A stretch of 64,000 nt of DNA from CAIWHR01 sp963773195 (GCA_963773195.1 CAVZAE010000005.1:496001-560000), one strand, 5' to 3'. Shown: positions 1 through 9,504, numbered from the stretch's first letter. The notes: generated by a model from the letters alone, not told the origin. Made by a program: numbers and translations.

Positions 1-259
1 GAACCGCGGCAAATAGCGCGTTCTGTTCGAAGCAATAGCCGCCACGGCGGCCGGCGACGAGTTTCGCCTGAATGCTCGCGAGATCGAGCCGGATCGGGCG
101 ACCGAGCAGGATATCGAGGTTCTCGAACGGGATCGACGTCGCGTGCGCGGCGTGCAGCGCGTCGAGCGTCGCGCGCGTGGGCGCGAGGCCGCCTGTGTAA
201 CCGATACGTGCGAGGTAGGCGGGTAGATCGAGCGCAACCGGGTAAATGGCTGCGCCCAT
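1..259 (-). CDS. Arylamine N-acetyltransferase, N-terminal part (cut by window edge)
   Basis: This would transfer an acetyl group from acetyl-CoA to arylamines or hydrazines in the cytosol. Only the first 86 residues are visible. They include the family hallmark RGGYCFEQN with the catalytic cysteine at residue 76, preceded by an IPFEN motif typical of the family. His and Asp of the triad lie beyond the window. The ATG at 259 overlaps the stop codon of the upstream dodecin gene as TGATG, which fixes this start and suggests translational coupling. The family assignment is firm; substrate is unknown. Confidence 0.9.
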   Translation of the reverse strand, partial: MGAAIYPVALDLPAYLARIGYTGGLAPTRATLDALHAAHATSIPFENLDILLGRPIRLDLASIQAKLVAGRRGGYCFEQNALFAAV

Positions 260-468
260 CAATCGTCGAGCGTGAAGCCGGCCTTGATCGTCACCTGCCA
301 CTGAACGACTTTGCCGCCGGCCGTCTGCCCGCGCGTCTCGACGATCTGGAACCAGTGGATATTGCGCACCGTCTTCGATGCCTTGGCGATGGCCTTGCCG
401 ACGGCGTCCTCGATGCCGATGGCGGAAGTGCCGGTGAGCTCGATCTGCTTGTACACGTGGTCGGGCAT
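259..468 (-). CDS. Dodecin family flavin-binding protein
   Basis: Dodecins form hollow dodecamers that store or buffer flavins in the cytosol. The 69-residue length is normal for the family. The protein starts MPDHVYKQIELTG, has the conserved tryptophan (W39 in IHWFQI) that stacks on the flavin, and ends in a beta strand VQWQVTIKAGF. A longer reading frame runs upstream, but homology starts only at the ATG at 468. The stop overlaps the start of the N-acetyltransferase gene, so the two are probably co-translated. Confidence 0.93.
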   Translation of the reverse strand: MPDHVYKQIELTGTSAIGIEDAVGKAIAKASKTVRNIHWFQIVETRGQTAGGKVVQWQVTIKAGFTLDD

Positions 469-484
469 CGCGATCCTTCTGCGA

Positions 485-2680
485 TCAGCTGATCGCCGCA
501 AGCACACGCTCGCGAGTGAACGGAACCGTGCGCAGTCGCGCGCCGCAGGCGTCGAAGACGGCGTTCGCGAGCGCGGCCGCCACCGGCGTCGCCGCGGCCT
601 CGCCGGCACCGAGCGGGGGCTCCTGCGGCCTGACGACAAGATCGATCGCGATCGCGGGCACCTCGGGGAACGTGAGAATCGGATAGCTCGCCCAGTCGAC
701 GCTCGTCACGCGCGAGCGGTCGAAGGCCACTTCCTCGTGCAGCGTGCGGGAGATCGTCTGCAGGATCGAGCCCTCGACCTGCATTTTGAGCGCATCCGGA
801 TTGACGACGAGCCCGCAATCGTGGGCGCACGCGACGCGCCGCACGCGGATCGCACCCGCCTTGCGGTCGACTTCGGCCTCGATGGCCATCGCGACGTAGG
901 TCTCGTTGTTCTTGTAATGGACGTAGGCGAAGCCGCGGCCGATGCCGCCCGGCCCGGGCGAGGGCCGTGCGATCCAGCTGATCATCGCGGCAGCTCGTTT
1001 TACGACCTCGACGCCGCGCGGATCGGTGAGCTGGGCGAGCCGGAACTCGACCGCGTCGCGGCCCGCGGCCACCGCAAGCTCGTCGGTGAAACTCTCGACG
1101 GCAAACGCGTTGCCGATCTTGCCCGGCGCGCGCAGGTTCGACGGCCGCAGCGGCGAATCCTTGAGCCAGTGAATGCGCACGCCCTGGTTCGCAACGCCGT
1201 AGGGCGGATCGCCGTTCTGGCTGATGAGACCCGTGGTGATGCCCTGCACTTGCGGGATGCCCGCGGCCTCGGGCGCGAGGAGCGGCATATTGGGAAGGCT
1301 CGCCGTCGCTTTCGGCAGCCACATCTCGGTGCGCCACGCGGCGATCGCGCCGTCCGCGTTGAGGCCGCCTTCCAGCGCGAGGAGCTGGGGCGGGCCCTTC
1401 GGATCCCAGCCGTGCTCGTCGGCGCGCGTCCACTGCACGCGCACCGGACGGCCCACTGCCTTCGACAGGAGCGCCGCGTCCGCCGCCGCATCGTCGTGCC
1501 CGTTCATGCCATAGCAGCCGGACCCGTCAAGATAGACGACGCGCACGGCGGTCTTCGGCAAACCCAGTATCGTCGCGATCGTCTCCTGGAAGCGGTGCGT
1601 CGCCTGCGACGCGCTCCAGATCGTCGCCTTGCCGTCCTTGACATCGGCGATGGCACACGACGGCCCCATCGAGGCATGCGACTGCAGCGGCCAGTAGAAC
1701 TCCGCCTTGATCCGCTTGGCTGCACCCGCCAGCGCCTGCGTCGCGTCACCCTTCTGCACCAGCGCTTCCTCGCCTTCGAACGGGCCCGCGCGCATCCATT
1801 CGCGCACCTTGCTGCTGCCGACGAGCGTCGACGCGTCCGACCACTTCGTCTTGAGGAGTCGAGCCGCGGCGATCGCGTCCCATTCGTCGGCGGCGACGAC
1901 GCCGAGGAAATCGTTGACGCGGACGACGCGCGCCCCCGGAATCGACTTGATCGAGTCGAGATCGACGGACTCGATCTTCGCGCCGACCGCAGCCGGCCGC
2001 ACGATTCGCGCATGCAGCATGCCGTCGACCTTGAAGTCGTGCATGAACGTGTGCCGGCCTGTGACCTTGCCGGCGATGTCGGGGCGCGGCACGGGCTTGC
2101 CAACAATCGTGTAAGTCGCAGGGTCCTTGAGCGGCGCCTTGGCGTCCACCTTGAGCGCGAGCTTCCGGCCACCGACGAGCTCGCCGTAGCGAATCGACGC
2201 AGTGCCGCCCTTGACCCGAATCTCGCCATGCGCAGCTTCGAGCTCCGTGGCCGGCCGGCCAAGCTTCTCCGCCGCAAGACCGACGAGCGCCACGCGCGCC
2301 GTCGCCGCTGCGCGGCGGATCTGCACGCCGCCGACCGCGGTGCCGCGGCTGCCTGCGGTCGAGCCCTGGTTGGGACAAAGCGCGGTGTCGCCCTCGATCA
2401 GCGTGATTCGCGCGAGATCGACGCCGAGCTCCTCGGCCGCCATCTGCGGAATCGCGATCCGCAATCCCTGCCCAAGATCCACGAGACCCGAAAAGACGGT
2501 CACTCCACCGTCGGCGTCGATGGCGATGAAGCCGTCGACCTCGGCCGGGTCGAGCGTGCGCGCGCCCAAGGCCACGCCCGGAGGCGGCTGTTGCGCCAAC
2601 GCGGCCGGTGCGAGCGTGAAGCTGACAACGAGCGCACCGCCCCGTTGGAGGAACGCCCGACGCGACAGCACGACGCTCAT
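485..2680 (-). CDS. Molybdopterin-binding large subunit of an IorB-like molybdenum hydroxylase
   Basis: This 731-residue protein is the molybdenum-cofactor subunit of the xanthine dehydrogenase/isoquinoline 1-oxidoreductase family. Such enzymes hydroxylate N-heterocycles or aldehydes with water. The N-terminus SRRAFLQRGGALVVSF is a twin-arginine signal, so the folded holoenzyme should act in the periplasm. Near the C-terminus a GxGE motif (E694) fits the catalytic glutamate. The start at 2680 overlaps the stop of the iron-sulfur subunit gene by four bases (ATGA), giving a two-gene operon. There is no FAD subunit gene, as in isoquinoline oxidoreductases. The substrate cannot be told from sequence. 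Confidence 0.9.
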   Translation of the reverse strand: MSVVLSRRAFLQRGGALVVSFTLAPAALAQQPPPGVALGARTLDPAEVDGFIAIDADGGVTVFSGLVDLGQGLRIAIPQMAAEELGVDLARITLIEGDTALCPNQGSTAGSRGTAVGGVQIRRAAATARVALVGLAAEKLGRPATELEAAHGEIRVKGGTASIRYGELVGGRKLALKVDAKAPLKDPATYTIVGKPVPRPDIAGKVTGRHTFMHDFKVDGMLHARIVRPAAVGAKIESVDLDSIKSIPGARVVRVNDFLGVVAADEWDAIAAARLLKTKWSDASTLVGSSKVREWMRAGPFEGEEALVQKGDATQALAGAAKRIKAEFYWPLQSHASMGPSCAIADVKDGKATIWSASQATHRFQETIATILGLPKTAVRVVYLDGSGCYGMNGHDDAAADAALLSKAVGRPVRVQWTRADEHGWDPKGPPQLLALEGGLNADGAIAAWRTEMWLPKATASLPNMPLLAPEAAGIPQVQGITTGLISQNGDPPYGVANQGVRIHWLKDSPLRPSNLRAPGKIGNAFAVESFTDELAVAAGRDAVEFRLAQLTDPRGVEVVKRAAAMISWIARPSPGPGGIGRGFAYVHYKNNETYVAMAIEAEVDRKAGAIRVRRVACAHDCGLVVNPDALKMQVEGSILQTISRTLHEEVAFDRSRVTSVDWASYPILTFPEVPAIAIDLVVRPQEPPLGAGEAAATPVAAALANAVFDACGARLRTVPFTRERVLAAIS

Positions 2681-3147
2681 GTCGGCGTCCTTCCCGCGGC
2701 ACGCTCGAACGCGCGCAGCACGCGGTGATGCGAGCCGCAGCGGCAGAGGTTGCCGGCGAGCGCCGTCTTCGCTTCGTCGGCGGTGCCGTTGGGCTTCCTC
2801 GCGAGCAGCGCGGCCGAGGTCATCACGATACCGGCGGTGCAGTAACCGCACTGCGCTGCCTGCTCCTCGATCATCGCCGCCTGCATCGGATGCGGCTTGT
2901 CCGGAGTGCCGAGCCCTTCGACGGTGACGACCGACTTCCCCGCCGCTTTCGCGACCGTCAACAGGCACGAAGGTGTCGCTTCACCATCGACGATGACCTT
3001 GCACGCGCCGCACTGGCCCAGGCCGCAGCCGAACTTCGCCCCGGTGAGCCCGAGGCGATTGCGCAAGACGTAGAGCAGAGGCTCGTCGGGATCGCGTACC
3101 TCGACCTTCGACGTTGCACCATTGACCTTGAGCTCGAATGTCGGCAT
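2677..3147 (-). CDS. (2Fe-2S)-binding small subunit of molybdenum hydroxylase (IorA-like)
   Basis: This 156-residue electron-transfer subunit passes electrons from the molybdenum centre to an acceptor. It has the plant-type cluster cysteines C41, C46, C49 and C61, and the second-cluster set C100, C103, C135 and C137 (QCGYC and LCRCG). Length is normal for IorA-type subunits. It has no signal peptide of its own and is presumably carried out by the Tat signal on the large subunit. It is the first gene of the two-gene operon and overlaps the large-subunit start by four bases. Confidence 0.93.
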   Translation of the reverse strand: MPTFELKVNGATSKVEVRDPDEPLLYVLRNRLGLTGAKFGCGLGQCGACKVIVDGEATPSCLLTVAKAAGKSVVTVEGLGTPDKPHPMQAAMIEEQAAQCGYCTAGIVMTSAALLARKPNGTADEAKTALAGNLCRCGSHHRVLRAFERAAGRTPT

Positions 3148-3276
3148 GGGAATGCGTCCTCCGCGAAGCTCCGCAAACGATCATCGCACCGGTGATGCGC
3201 CTGCGTCCAGCCCAGACACCGCGCGGCGGGAACAACCCTTCAGCTTGGTCGGCTGCTGTCGCTGCCGCAGCATGGG

Positions 3277-4158
3277 TCAACGATTGATCGCAGAGGCAAG
3301 CTCGCGCCGATACCGGCGGACAAGGTCGTTGTCGCTGCCGAGCGCCTCGAAGATCGTCAGCATCCGGCGGCGGCCGACGTCGTCGTCGAAGCTGCGGTCG
3401 GTCGCAACGATCGCCAAAAGCTCGGACAGTGCGGGTTCGTAATCGCCGGTCGCGGCGAGTGCGTCGGCATAGGCGAGCTTGGCCGCGCAATCGACGGGTG
3501 ATTTCGCCGCCGCAGCAGTTAGCGCTGCGAGATCCGATCGTCCGCCCGCGGCGAGTGCGACACGGGCCTTCAACGCCGCCAGCGTGCGTTCGTCCCCGAC
3601 CGGCTGCGCCCGCGCCCGCTGGGGCGATTCGAGCTCCGCGAGGATGACCGACGCTTGATCGCTGCGGCCCAGCGCGAGCAGCGCCTCGGCGCGCAGGAGC
3701 AAGCCCTCCTCGCCGTGCGGATCGAGCGCGAAGGCCTGGTCGAGCCTGGAGAGCGCGCCCATGGCATCGCCGCGCTTGAGCAGCGCGCGCGCATCGGCAA
3801 GCAAGTCGGCGGCAGGCGACGGCATGACGCGGGCGAGGAACTCGCGCACCCCGCTGTCGGGCAGCACGCCGGTGAACTCGTCGACGACCTCGCCGTTCGC
3901 GAACGCCTTCACGTTGGGAATGCCGCGAATCCCGTAGCGCGACGCAAGCTCGGGCTCGTCGTCGGTATTGAGCTTCACGAGCATGAAGCGTCCGGCATAT
4001 TCCGCGGCGAGCCTGTCGAGGATCGGCGCCAGCATCTTGCACGGCCCGCACCACGGTGCCCAGAAATCGACGAGCACCGGCTGCTTGCGCGAGCCGCCGA
4101 TCACGACGTCGTCGAAATTGTGCCGTCCGACATCGACCACCGTGCCTTGACCTGCCAT
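3277..4158 (-). CDS. cnoX: CnoX (YbbN) thioredoxin-fold co-chaperone
   Basis: CnoX is a cytosolic holdase that hands clients to GroEL and DnaK. The 293-residue protein has a thioredoxin domain (about 1-112) with WCGPC (C37, C40), then a helical TPR-like C-terminal half with an adaptor-like end. E. coli CnoX has SxxC, whereas many other bacteria keep CxxC as here, so reductase activity is plausible. The ATG at 4158 was chosen because homology begins there (MAGQGTVVDV). It lies 13 bases after the cyclase gene on the same strand, so the two may be co-transcribed. Confidence 0.92.
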   Translation of the reverse strand: MAGQGTVVDVGRHNFDDVVIGGSRKQPVLVDFWAPWCGPCKMLAPILDRLAAEYAGRFMLVKLNTDDEPELASRYGIRGIPNVKAFANGEVVDEFTGVLPDSGVREFLARVMPSPAADLLADARALLKRGDAMGALSRLDQAFALDPHGEEGLLLRAEALLALGRSDQASVILAELESPQRARAQPVGDERTLAALKARVALAAGGRSDLAALTAAAAKSPVDCAAKLAYADALAATGDYEPALSELLAIVATDRSFDDDVGRRRMLTIFEALGSDNDLVRRYRRELASAINR

Positions 4159-4171
4159 CGGATTCTCGCGG

Positions 4172-5947
4172 TCAGCCGGGAGGGAAGCCAGCCCTGTGCA
4201 GGCCGTCGTACCAGTACTTGTCGGCGAGCGGAAGATAGTCGGGGTGCGCCGGCTCCTCGCCCGCGCGAAGTTGCGCAATCGTCGACCAGGGCTTCGCGCG
4301 CATGACTTCCGCGCACGCCGCGGCGGCCCGCTCGCGGTCGCCCTTGTTGGCATAGGCGGCTGCAAGCAGCGTATGGATGTGGGACGAATTCCGCGTGCCC
4401 GAAGCACGCTCTCCGGCCGCGACGGCCGCGCCCGCATCCCCGAGCAGCAGGTGGGCCTTGCAGGCCGCGGACATCGGCGCCCACCCGTAAGCAGGATCGA
4501 GGGCGAACGCATGCTCGATGAGCGCCAGCGCCTCGGCGGGACGACCGCAGTGGATCATGAACCACGCGCGATCGACGTAGAACCGGGGGTCGTGCGGATC
4601 GAGCTTCGACGCCGTCGCATTGGCCTCGAGCGCGGCGATCCACCGCCCAAGCAGGATCAACGCTATCGCACGCCACGCCCATTGCATCGGATCGGTCGGG
4701 TCCAGCTTGACGGCCCGCTCGGTGCACTGATCCATCTCGTGCGCGAGGCGCCCGTAGTCGGGACTGGGGTCGATATCACGCTCCTCCTCCGCGACCATCG
4801 CCCGCGCCAAGAGAGCGGCCGGGAGCCTGGGCTCGAGGCTGAGCGCGCTTTCGATCAGCGTGCGCGCCTCGATCGTCTTCTCGAGCGTGCCGTCGTCGAT
4901 GAAAAGCCCCCTGGCACGGAGCAGCCGTTCCATCGCGCTCGAGCCGGGTGGATTCGCCGCCATCACGCGTGCGGTTTCCGCCGTGATGAGGGCCGTCCGC
5001 ACCCGCCGCGCGAGATTGCGCAGCCTCGCGGCCGACTCCGACGCAAGATCGGACGGCTGCAGCATGTCGCGTTCCGACCAGAGATGCGTCTTCGTGTCGG
5101 CGACGACGAGCCGCAGGTTCACCGCATACGCATAACCGCTGTTCGCGACGTCGCCCTCGAGCGTGTAGCGCGCGCCTCCGTGCGATGCTTCGGTCTCGTT
5201 CGCGGCGTCCGCGCGCCTTCCACCAATAACATGCGCGCGCAAGCCCCATTCGGCATACGAACCGCCGCGGGCGAGGCGCGCGGCGAGATCGCGCGCGAGT
5301 GCCTGGGTGAACTCGGACGCGCGCATGTCGCCCTGCGGTGCGGCGAACGGCAGCACCGTCACGGACAGCGCGGGCGGGCCCACTGCGGCGACGCGCGGCC
5401 GCGGCGCGGTACGCTCACCGAAGAGCTCGACGCGAAACACTCGGATCGGGCGCTCGATATTCTTGACATGCTGCTCGCCGATGTCCTCGTAGCGCACGCC
5501 CAGATCGTCGTGCAGCTGCTCGCGCACCGACGCACTGAGGCAGATGCCCCCCGGGTCGGCCAGCGTCTCCAGCCGTGCCGCGACGTTGACGCCGTCGCCG
5601 GCGATTTCGTTGCCATCGACGATGATGTCGCCCAGGTTGATGCCGATGCGAAAGTCGATGCGCGCATCGGGCGCGCATTCGCGGCCGAGCCGATGCATCT
5701 CGTGCTGAACGTCGATCGCGCACCGTAGAGCCGAGACGGCGCTCGTGAACTCGAGCAGCATCCCGTCGCCCGCCGTCTGCACGACGCGGCCGCCGTGCTC
5801 GGAGATTCTGGGATCGAGGACTTGCCGTCGCAGCTCACGCAGCCGCGCGTGCGTGCCCCCCTCGTCCCGCTCCATGAGGCGGGTGTAGCCTGCCACGTCC
5901 GCGATGACGATCGCGGCGAGCCTGCGCGTGATTTTCTCCGTGGTCAC
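4172..5947 (-). CDS. Class III adenylate/guanylate cyclase domain protein with TPR-like C-terminus
   Basis: This 591-residue soluble protein has an N-terminal class III nucleotide cyclase domain (about 8-170). Both metal-binding aspartates are visible (D17 in IADVAGYT, D61 in AGDGML), and a GDGVNVAAR stretch carries the Asn and Arg expected in the active site. Where many adenylate cyclases have the adenine-selecting lysine, this protein has Q57. The middle resembles the FlgO/TolB-like segment often found in this architecture, and the end carries TPR-like repeats. The GTG at 5947 is the only good start between the upstream kinase stop and the domain. Function is probably cyclic-nucleotide signalling, but activity is unproven. 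Confidence 0.8.
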   Translation of the reverse strand: MTTEKITRRLAAIVIADVAGYTRLMERDEGGTHARLRELRRQVLDPRISEHGGRVVQTAGDGMLLEFTSAVSALRCAIDVQHEMHRLGRECAPDARIDFRIGINLGDIIVDGNEIAGDGVNVAARLETLADPGGICLSASVREQLHDDLGVRYEDIGEQHVKNIERPIRVFRVELFGERTAPRPRVAAVGPPALSVTVLPFAAPQGDMRASEFTQALARDLAARLARGGSYAEWGLRAHVIGGRRADAANETEASHGGARYTLEGDVANSGYAYAVNLRLVVADTKTHLWSERDMLQPSDLASESAARLRNLARRVRTALITAETARVMAANPPGSSAMERLLRARGLFIDDGTLEKTIEARTLIESALSLEPRLPAALLARAMVAEEERDIDPSPDYGRLAHEMDQCTERAVKLDPTDPMQWAWRAIALILLGRWIAALEANATASKLDPHDPRFYVDRAWFMIHCGRPAEALALIEHAFALDPAYGWAPMSAACKAHLLLGDAGAAVAAGERASGTRNSSHIHTLLAAAYANKGDRERAAAACAEVMRAKPWSTIAQLRAGEEPAHPDYLPLADKYWYDGLHRAGFPPG

Positions 5948-5994
5948 GGAAGCGTCCGGCGGTCCCGGAATTATAGGCGACGCACGCGCCCGCC

Positions 5995-7605
5995 TCAGCG
6001 GTCGACCGCGAGCGGCAAGGTGATCGTCACGACGACGCCCTTGCCGTCCGTGCGATTCTCGGCACGAGCACCGCCACCGTGGAATTCCGCAACCAGCCGC
6101 ACGATGTACAGGCCGAGCCCGAGGTGCGGCGTCTCGCCGCCCGACTGCGCACGCACCGAGACCATCGAATCGAAGAGCCGCTCGCGCATGCCCTCGGGCA
6201 GCAGGGGTCCTTCGTTCTCGACTTCGACGTGCGCATGTACGTCGTCCTGCGCGAGGCGGATCGCGACCGGCGCGCCCGCAGGCGCGAATTCGTGCGCGTT
6301 GGCGACGAGCTTGTCGAGCATTTGCGCGATCAGATCCGGAGCGCCGGCGATGACGAGCGGCGCCGCGGGAACATCGAGCACGAACACCCGGGCGGCGTAC
6401 GCGAGGCGGTAGCCGTCGACGCACGCCGTCACGAGCGCGCCCAGCTCGATCCGTTCGCGCTCGGCATCGTGGAGGCTGTGCTCGAGCCGCGTCGCTTCCG
6501 TCATCCGCGTCAGGATCTCGGCGAGGCGCGCGAGACCCCCTTGAGCGCGATCGATGTAAACGCGGGCTTCGTGAGGCACTGCTGCCTGCCGGAGGTTGTC
6601 GAGCGACGAGCGGACCACCGCGAGCGGCGTCCGCAGCTCGTGCGACAGGCGGCTTGCCATGTTCTCGCGATAGCCGGCGTACTGCGCAAGCCGCGTCACC
6701 ACCGCCGAGAAGCTGCGCGAAAGATCGCCGATTTCGTCGCGCGCGGACGATCCCGCGAGCGCGCCGCGCACGCGGCCCTGCGCATCGATCGCCGCCTCGG
6801 CCTCGTCGCGGAGCCTGCGGATGCGTGCGGTCAGGCGCGACGCGAACAGCGTGAGCGCGACCGACCCGATCAGCAGTGTCGCGAGCACGATGGTGAACAA
6901 GCGCTCGAACGCGCGGTTGCGCAGCGCGAGCTCCGCATTCGCCGTCTCCTCGACGACCACGGCGCCGCGCACGTCGTCGCCAATCCAGATCGGCTGCGCG
7001 GCGGCGACGATGACGGTGCGGCCGTCCGGCGTCGTGCGCCGTGTCGTCGTCAGGCGACCGGCGAGCGCGCCATCGACTTCGCGCATTCCGGCGAGCGTCG
7101 CGGCGGCGCCTTCCTCGGAGAAGTCTTCCGTCGGCTGCGCGAGCGCGAGCGCGTAGAGCGGATGCAGCAGCCCCTCCTCGATCCACCGCCCGATCCGCTC
7201 GAGCCCCTGCGGCTCGGGTTCAGGTGCCGCCGTCGGCGCATGCAGCGAGCCCGTTCGCGCGAGCACGTCGAGATTGCGATCGACGATCCAGATCCGCGAC
7301 GTCGTGCGCGACATCCCGTTCAGGATCTGCTCGACCTCGGCAACCGCGCCCGGATGCGGCATGGCCTGCGGGGCGTTGCCGCTTCCTTGATGCTCCTTTT
7401 CCAGCGACTCGAGCGGCACCGGAGTCCGATCGAACAAGCGGGCACGGTCATGCAGCGCCGTCGCCACGGCTTGCGCCGTGCCTGCGATCTTCTGCTCCTG
7501 CGCGTTCTGCAGCACGCGGTCGAGCTCCCGCACATAGCCCCAGCCCAGGAACGGGATCGCGAGAAACACGCTGAGGACGAGCAGGAGCTTGATCCGGATG
7601 CTCAT
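5995..7605 (-). CDS. pdsS: Sensor histidine kinase of the dedicated sortase system (PdsS-like)
   Basis: This 536-residue inner-membrane kinase has an N-terminal transmembrane helix (about 4-24), a periplasmic sensing region, a second helix near 225-250, a HAMP-like linker, the phospho-acceptor histidine H322 in SHELRTPL, and an HATPase domain with an N box and GLGLYIVR. The partner response regulator lies just upstream, and the sortase and its substrate lie 2-5 kb away. That context matches the proteobacterial dedicated sortase system kinases. The ATG at 7605 starts directly before the first membrane helix. The signal sensed is unknown. Confidence 0.82.
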   Translation of the reverse strand: MSIRIKLLLVLSVFLAIPFLGWGYVRELDRVLQNAQEQKIAGTAQAVATALHDRARLFDRTPVPLESLEKEHQGSGNAPQAMPHPGAVAEVEQILNGMSRTTSRIWIVDRNLDVLARTGSLHAPTAAPEPEPQGLERIGRWIEEGLLHPLYALALAQPTEDFSEEGAAATLAGMREVDGALAGRLTTTRRTTPDGRTVIVAAAQPIWIGDDVRGAVVVEETANAELALRNRAFERLFTIVLATLLIGSVALTLFASRLTARIRRLRDEAEAAIDAQGRVRGALAGSSARDEIGDLSRSFSAVVTRLAQYAGYRENMASRLSHELRTPLAVVRSSLDNLRQAAVPHEARVYIDRAQGGLARLAEILTRMTEATRLEHSLHDAERERIELGALVTACVDGYRLAYAARVFVLDVPAAPLVIAGAPDLIAQMLDKLVANAHEFAPAGAPVAIRLAQDDVHAHVEVENEGPLLPEGMRERLFDSMVSVRAQSGGETPHLGLGLYIVRLVAEFHGGGARAENRTDGKGVVVTITLPLAVDR

Positions 7606-7678
7606 GCCATGGCCTTGACCTCGCGGCGGCTCCCGAGCCACCGGCTCCTCCCGCGACACGGCGTCGGTCGGCTGCCCG

Positions 7679-8368
7679 TCATTCGCGCCATCGATAGCCC
7701 ATCCCGTACACCGTGTCGATCCGGTCGAAGGACGCGTCGACCGCGATGAACTTCTTTCGGATCCGCTTCACGTGGGAGGTGATCGTCGCGTCGTCGACGA
7801 CGATCCGCGCATCGCGCATGAGGCTGTCGCGATCCTTCACGTGCCCCGGGTGGCGCGCGAGCGCGTGGACCATCCAGAACTCGGTCAGCGTGAGATCGAC
7901 CCGTCGGTCGTTCCATTGGACCGAAAGCCGCTTGAGGTCGAGCGCGAGCGGCCCGCGCGCCAGCACATCGTCGGCCCCCGCCGGCGCCTGGGCGAGCTCG
8001 CTTCGCCGGAACAGCGCCGCAATGCGCGCCGTCAGATGCGGCAGGCTCACGTCCTTCGTCACATAATCGTCGGCGCCCAGGCGCAGCCCGGCGACGATGT
8101 CGAAATCGGAGTCGCGCGCCGACAGGAAGAGGATCGGCAGGCTCGCCGACAGCGCACGCAGCTCGCGGCACAGCGCGAAGCCGCCGTCGACATCGTCGGC
8201 GAGCCCGATGTCGATGAGCGCGAGATCGGGAAGCCGCGTGCGGAAGGCGGACATCGCGGTCGCGCGATCCGCGTACGCCGCGACGTCGTAGCCCTGGCGT
8301 TTGAGGACGTCGGTGTAGTTCGCGCGGATCGCGGGCTCGTCCTCGACGATGGCAATGCGGCGCGACAT
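7679..8368 (-). CDS. pdsR: OmpR-type response regulator of the dedicated sortase system (PdsR-like)
   Basis: This 229-residue transcription factor has a receiver domain (about 1-120) with acidic pocket E9/D10 and phospho-acceptor D53 in LIDIGL. A winged-helix DNA-binding domain follows (about 135-229), ending in VYGMGYRWRE. It sits 73 bases upstream of the kinase gene on the same strand and presumably controls the sortase and substrate genes. The pairing with a class GN sortase and VIT-VWA substrate is what separates it from ordinary OmpR regulators. No target operator could be read with confidence. Confidence 0.85.
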   Translation of the reverse strand: MSRRIAIVEDEPAIRANYTDVLKRQGYDVAAYADRATAMSAFRTRLPDLALIDIGLADDVDGGFALCRELRALSASLPILFLSARDSDFDIVAGLRLGADDYVTKDVSLPHLTARIAALFRRSELAQAPAGADDVLARGPLALDLKRLSVQWNDRRVDLTLTEFWMVHALARHPGHVKDRDSLMRDARIVVDDATITSHVKRIRKKFIAVDASFDRIDTVYGMGYRWRE

Positions 8369-8486
8369 GGCTTTCGAATCGACCCGGCGAAACGCGACGC
8401 ACGACTATAGCGCAGCACGCATCCGGTCGATGCGCTGCTCGAGCGTGAGCTGCACCGCGCCCGGTTCGAAGCGGAGCCTTGTACCG

Positions 8487-9317
8487 CTAGCGGCTGGTTC
8501 GCTTCGGGAGGCGCCGCGGCCGCGACACGGTCGATCGCGGCGCCGTCTCCGGCTCGACGGTCGCAGCGACCGTGCCGATGCCCTCGAGCTCCGCGCGCAC
8601 GACGGTCCGCCGCTCGGCCCGCAGCGGCGTGATCAGGCTGCCGGTAGTGACGAACTGCCCCGCGCGCAGCCCGCCAAGTCCCAGCAGGCCCTGACCGAGG
8701 CAAGCGATGACCGGCGCGAACGGATCGCCTTGCGGGTGTCCGCCGATCCGGTCGTGCATCAGCGCCGCATCGATGCTCACCCGGCAGCGCCGACGGCTGA
8801 GATCGAGCGAGCGGAAATCGCGCGTCGCGTCCCCCGTTACGTAGCCCGCGTTGCCGAGGTTGTCGACGAGCAACCCAAGGAAAGGCGGTGGCACATCGGT
8901 CGCGAAGCGCCAGTGAATGAACTCGATGCCGATCAGCACCTCACCCACGGCATCGGCGACTTCGTCGCGCGTGTAGGGCTCGGCGCGGGCGGGCAGATCG
9001 TCGTCGAGTCTGAGCGCGAGCTCGACTTCGACCACCAGCGGACCCGCTCCGGGGATCGACCGGATCGCCCCGCTCGTGTGCACGAGATGCTCGTAGATCG
9101 GCGCCGCCATGGGGGTGCCATCGGGCCGGATACCGACTTTCCAACCGGCAACCTTCGCGCCGAGCGCCAGGGCGAGCTGCGCCTGCGCCGCATACGCCGC
9201 GGCAAGGTCGTGCGGCGCGAGCGCTTCGTCGTAGCGAATGCGCTCACCGCTGCGCTGTGCGGCCGCGAGCCGCGCGACGAGCGGAGCGGCAGGATCGGAG
9301 GAGCGCTGGGTCGTCAT
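8487..9317 (-). CDS. 2-keto-4-pentenoate hydratase-like protein (FAH superfamily)
   Basis: This 276-residue cytosolic protein belongs to the hydratase/4-oxalocrotonate decarboxylase branch of the fumarylacetoacetate hydrolase fold. It has the VEVELALRL segment carrying the ExE metal-ligand pattern and the C-terminal VTTGSLITPL typical of the family. The C-terminal tail is unusually arginine-rich and may be non-conserved. No other aromatic meta-cleavage gene is near. The gene lies between the sortase regulatory pair and the divergent sortase substrate gene, an odd position. A TATAGT element at 9329-9334 on the minus strand leaves almost no 5' leader. Confidence 0.8.
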   Translation of the reverse strand: MTTQRSSDPAAPLVARLAAAQRSGERIRYDEALAPHDLAAAYAAQAQLALALGAKVAGWKVGIRPDGTPMAAPIYEHLVHTSGAIRSIPGAGPLVVEVELALRLDDDLPARAEPYTRDEVADAVGEVLIGIEFIHWRFATDVPPPFLGLLVDNLGNAGYVTGDATRDFRSLDLSRRRCRVSIDAALMHDRIGGHPQGDPFAPVIACLGQGLLGLGGLRAGQFVTTGSLITPLRAERRTVVRAELEGIGTVAATVEPETAPRSTVSRPRRLPKRTSR

Positions 9318-9504
9318 GGTCCGCGCCGACTATACCGGATGCCCTCGCGCAGCGCGCACGCGAGGACGCTGCCCGCAGTTCGCCATGATTCGTCCCGGCA
9401 TTGCCCGAATGCGCGCCTCTCGTCGCCGTTAAGGGGGCCTCCAATGCAACAGGGGGCGAGCCTCGCGGAACCGGATCCGCGGATCGCCCCAAGGGAGCTG
9501 CGCC

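Noticed and set aside
311..2728. Long open frame opposite the molybdenum hydroxylase genes
   Set aside because: It is arginine-rich with no recognisable domain and is the usual antisense shadow of a GC-rich coding strand. The same applies to long frames opposite 4.2-5.7 kb, 6.1-7.7 kb and 32.9-34.4 kb.
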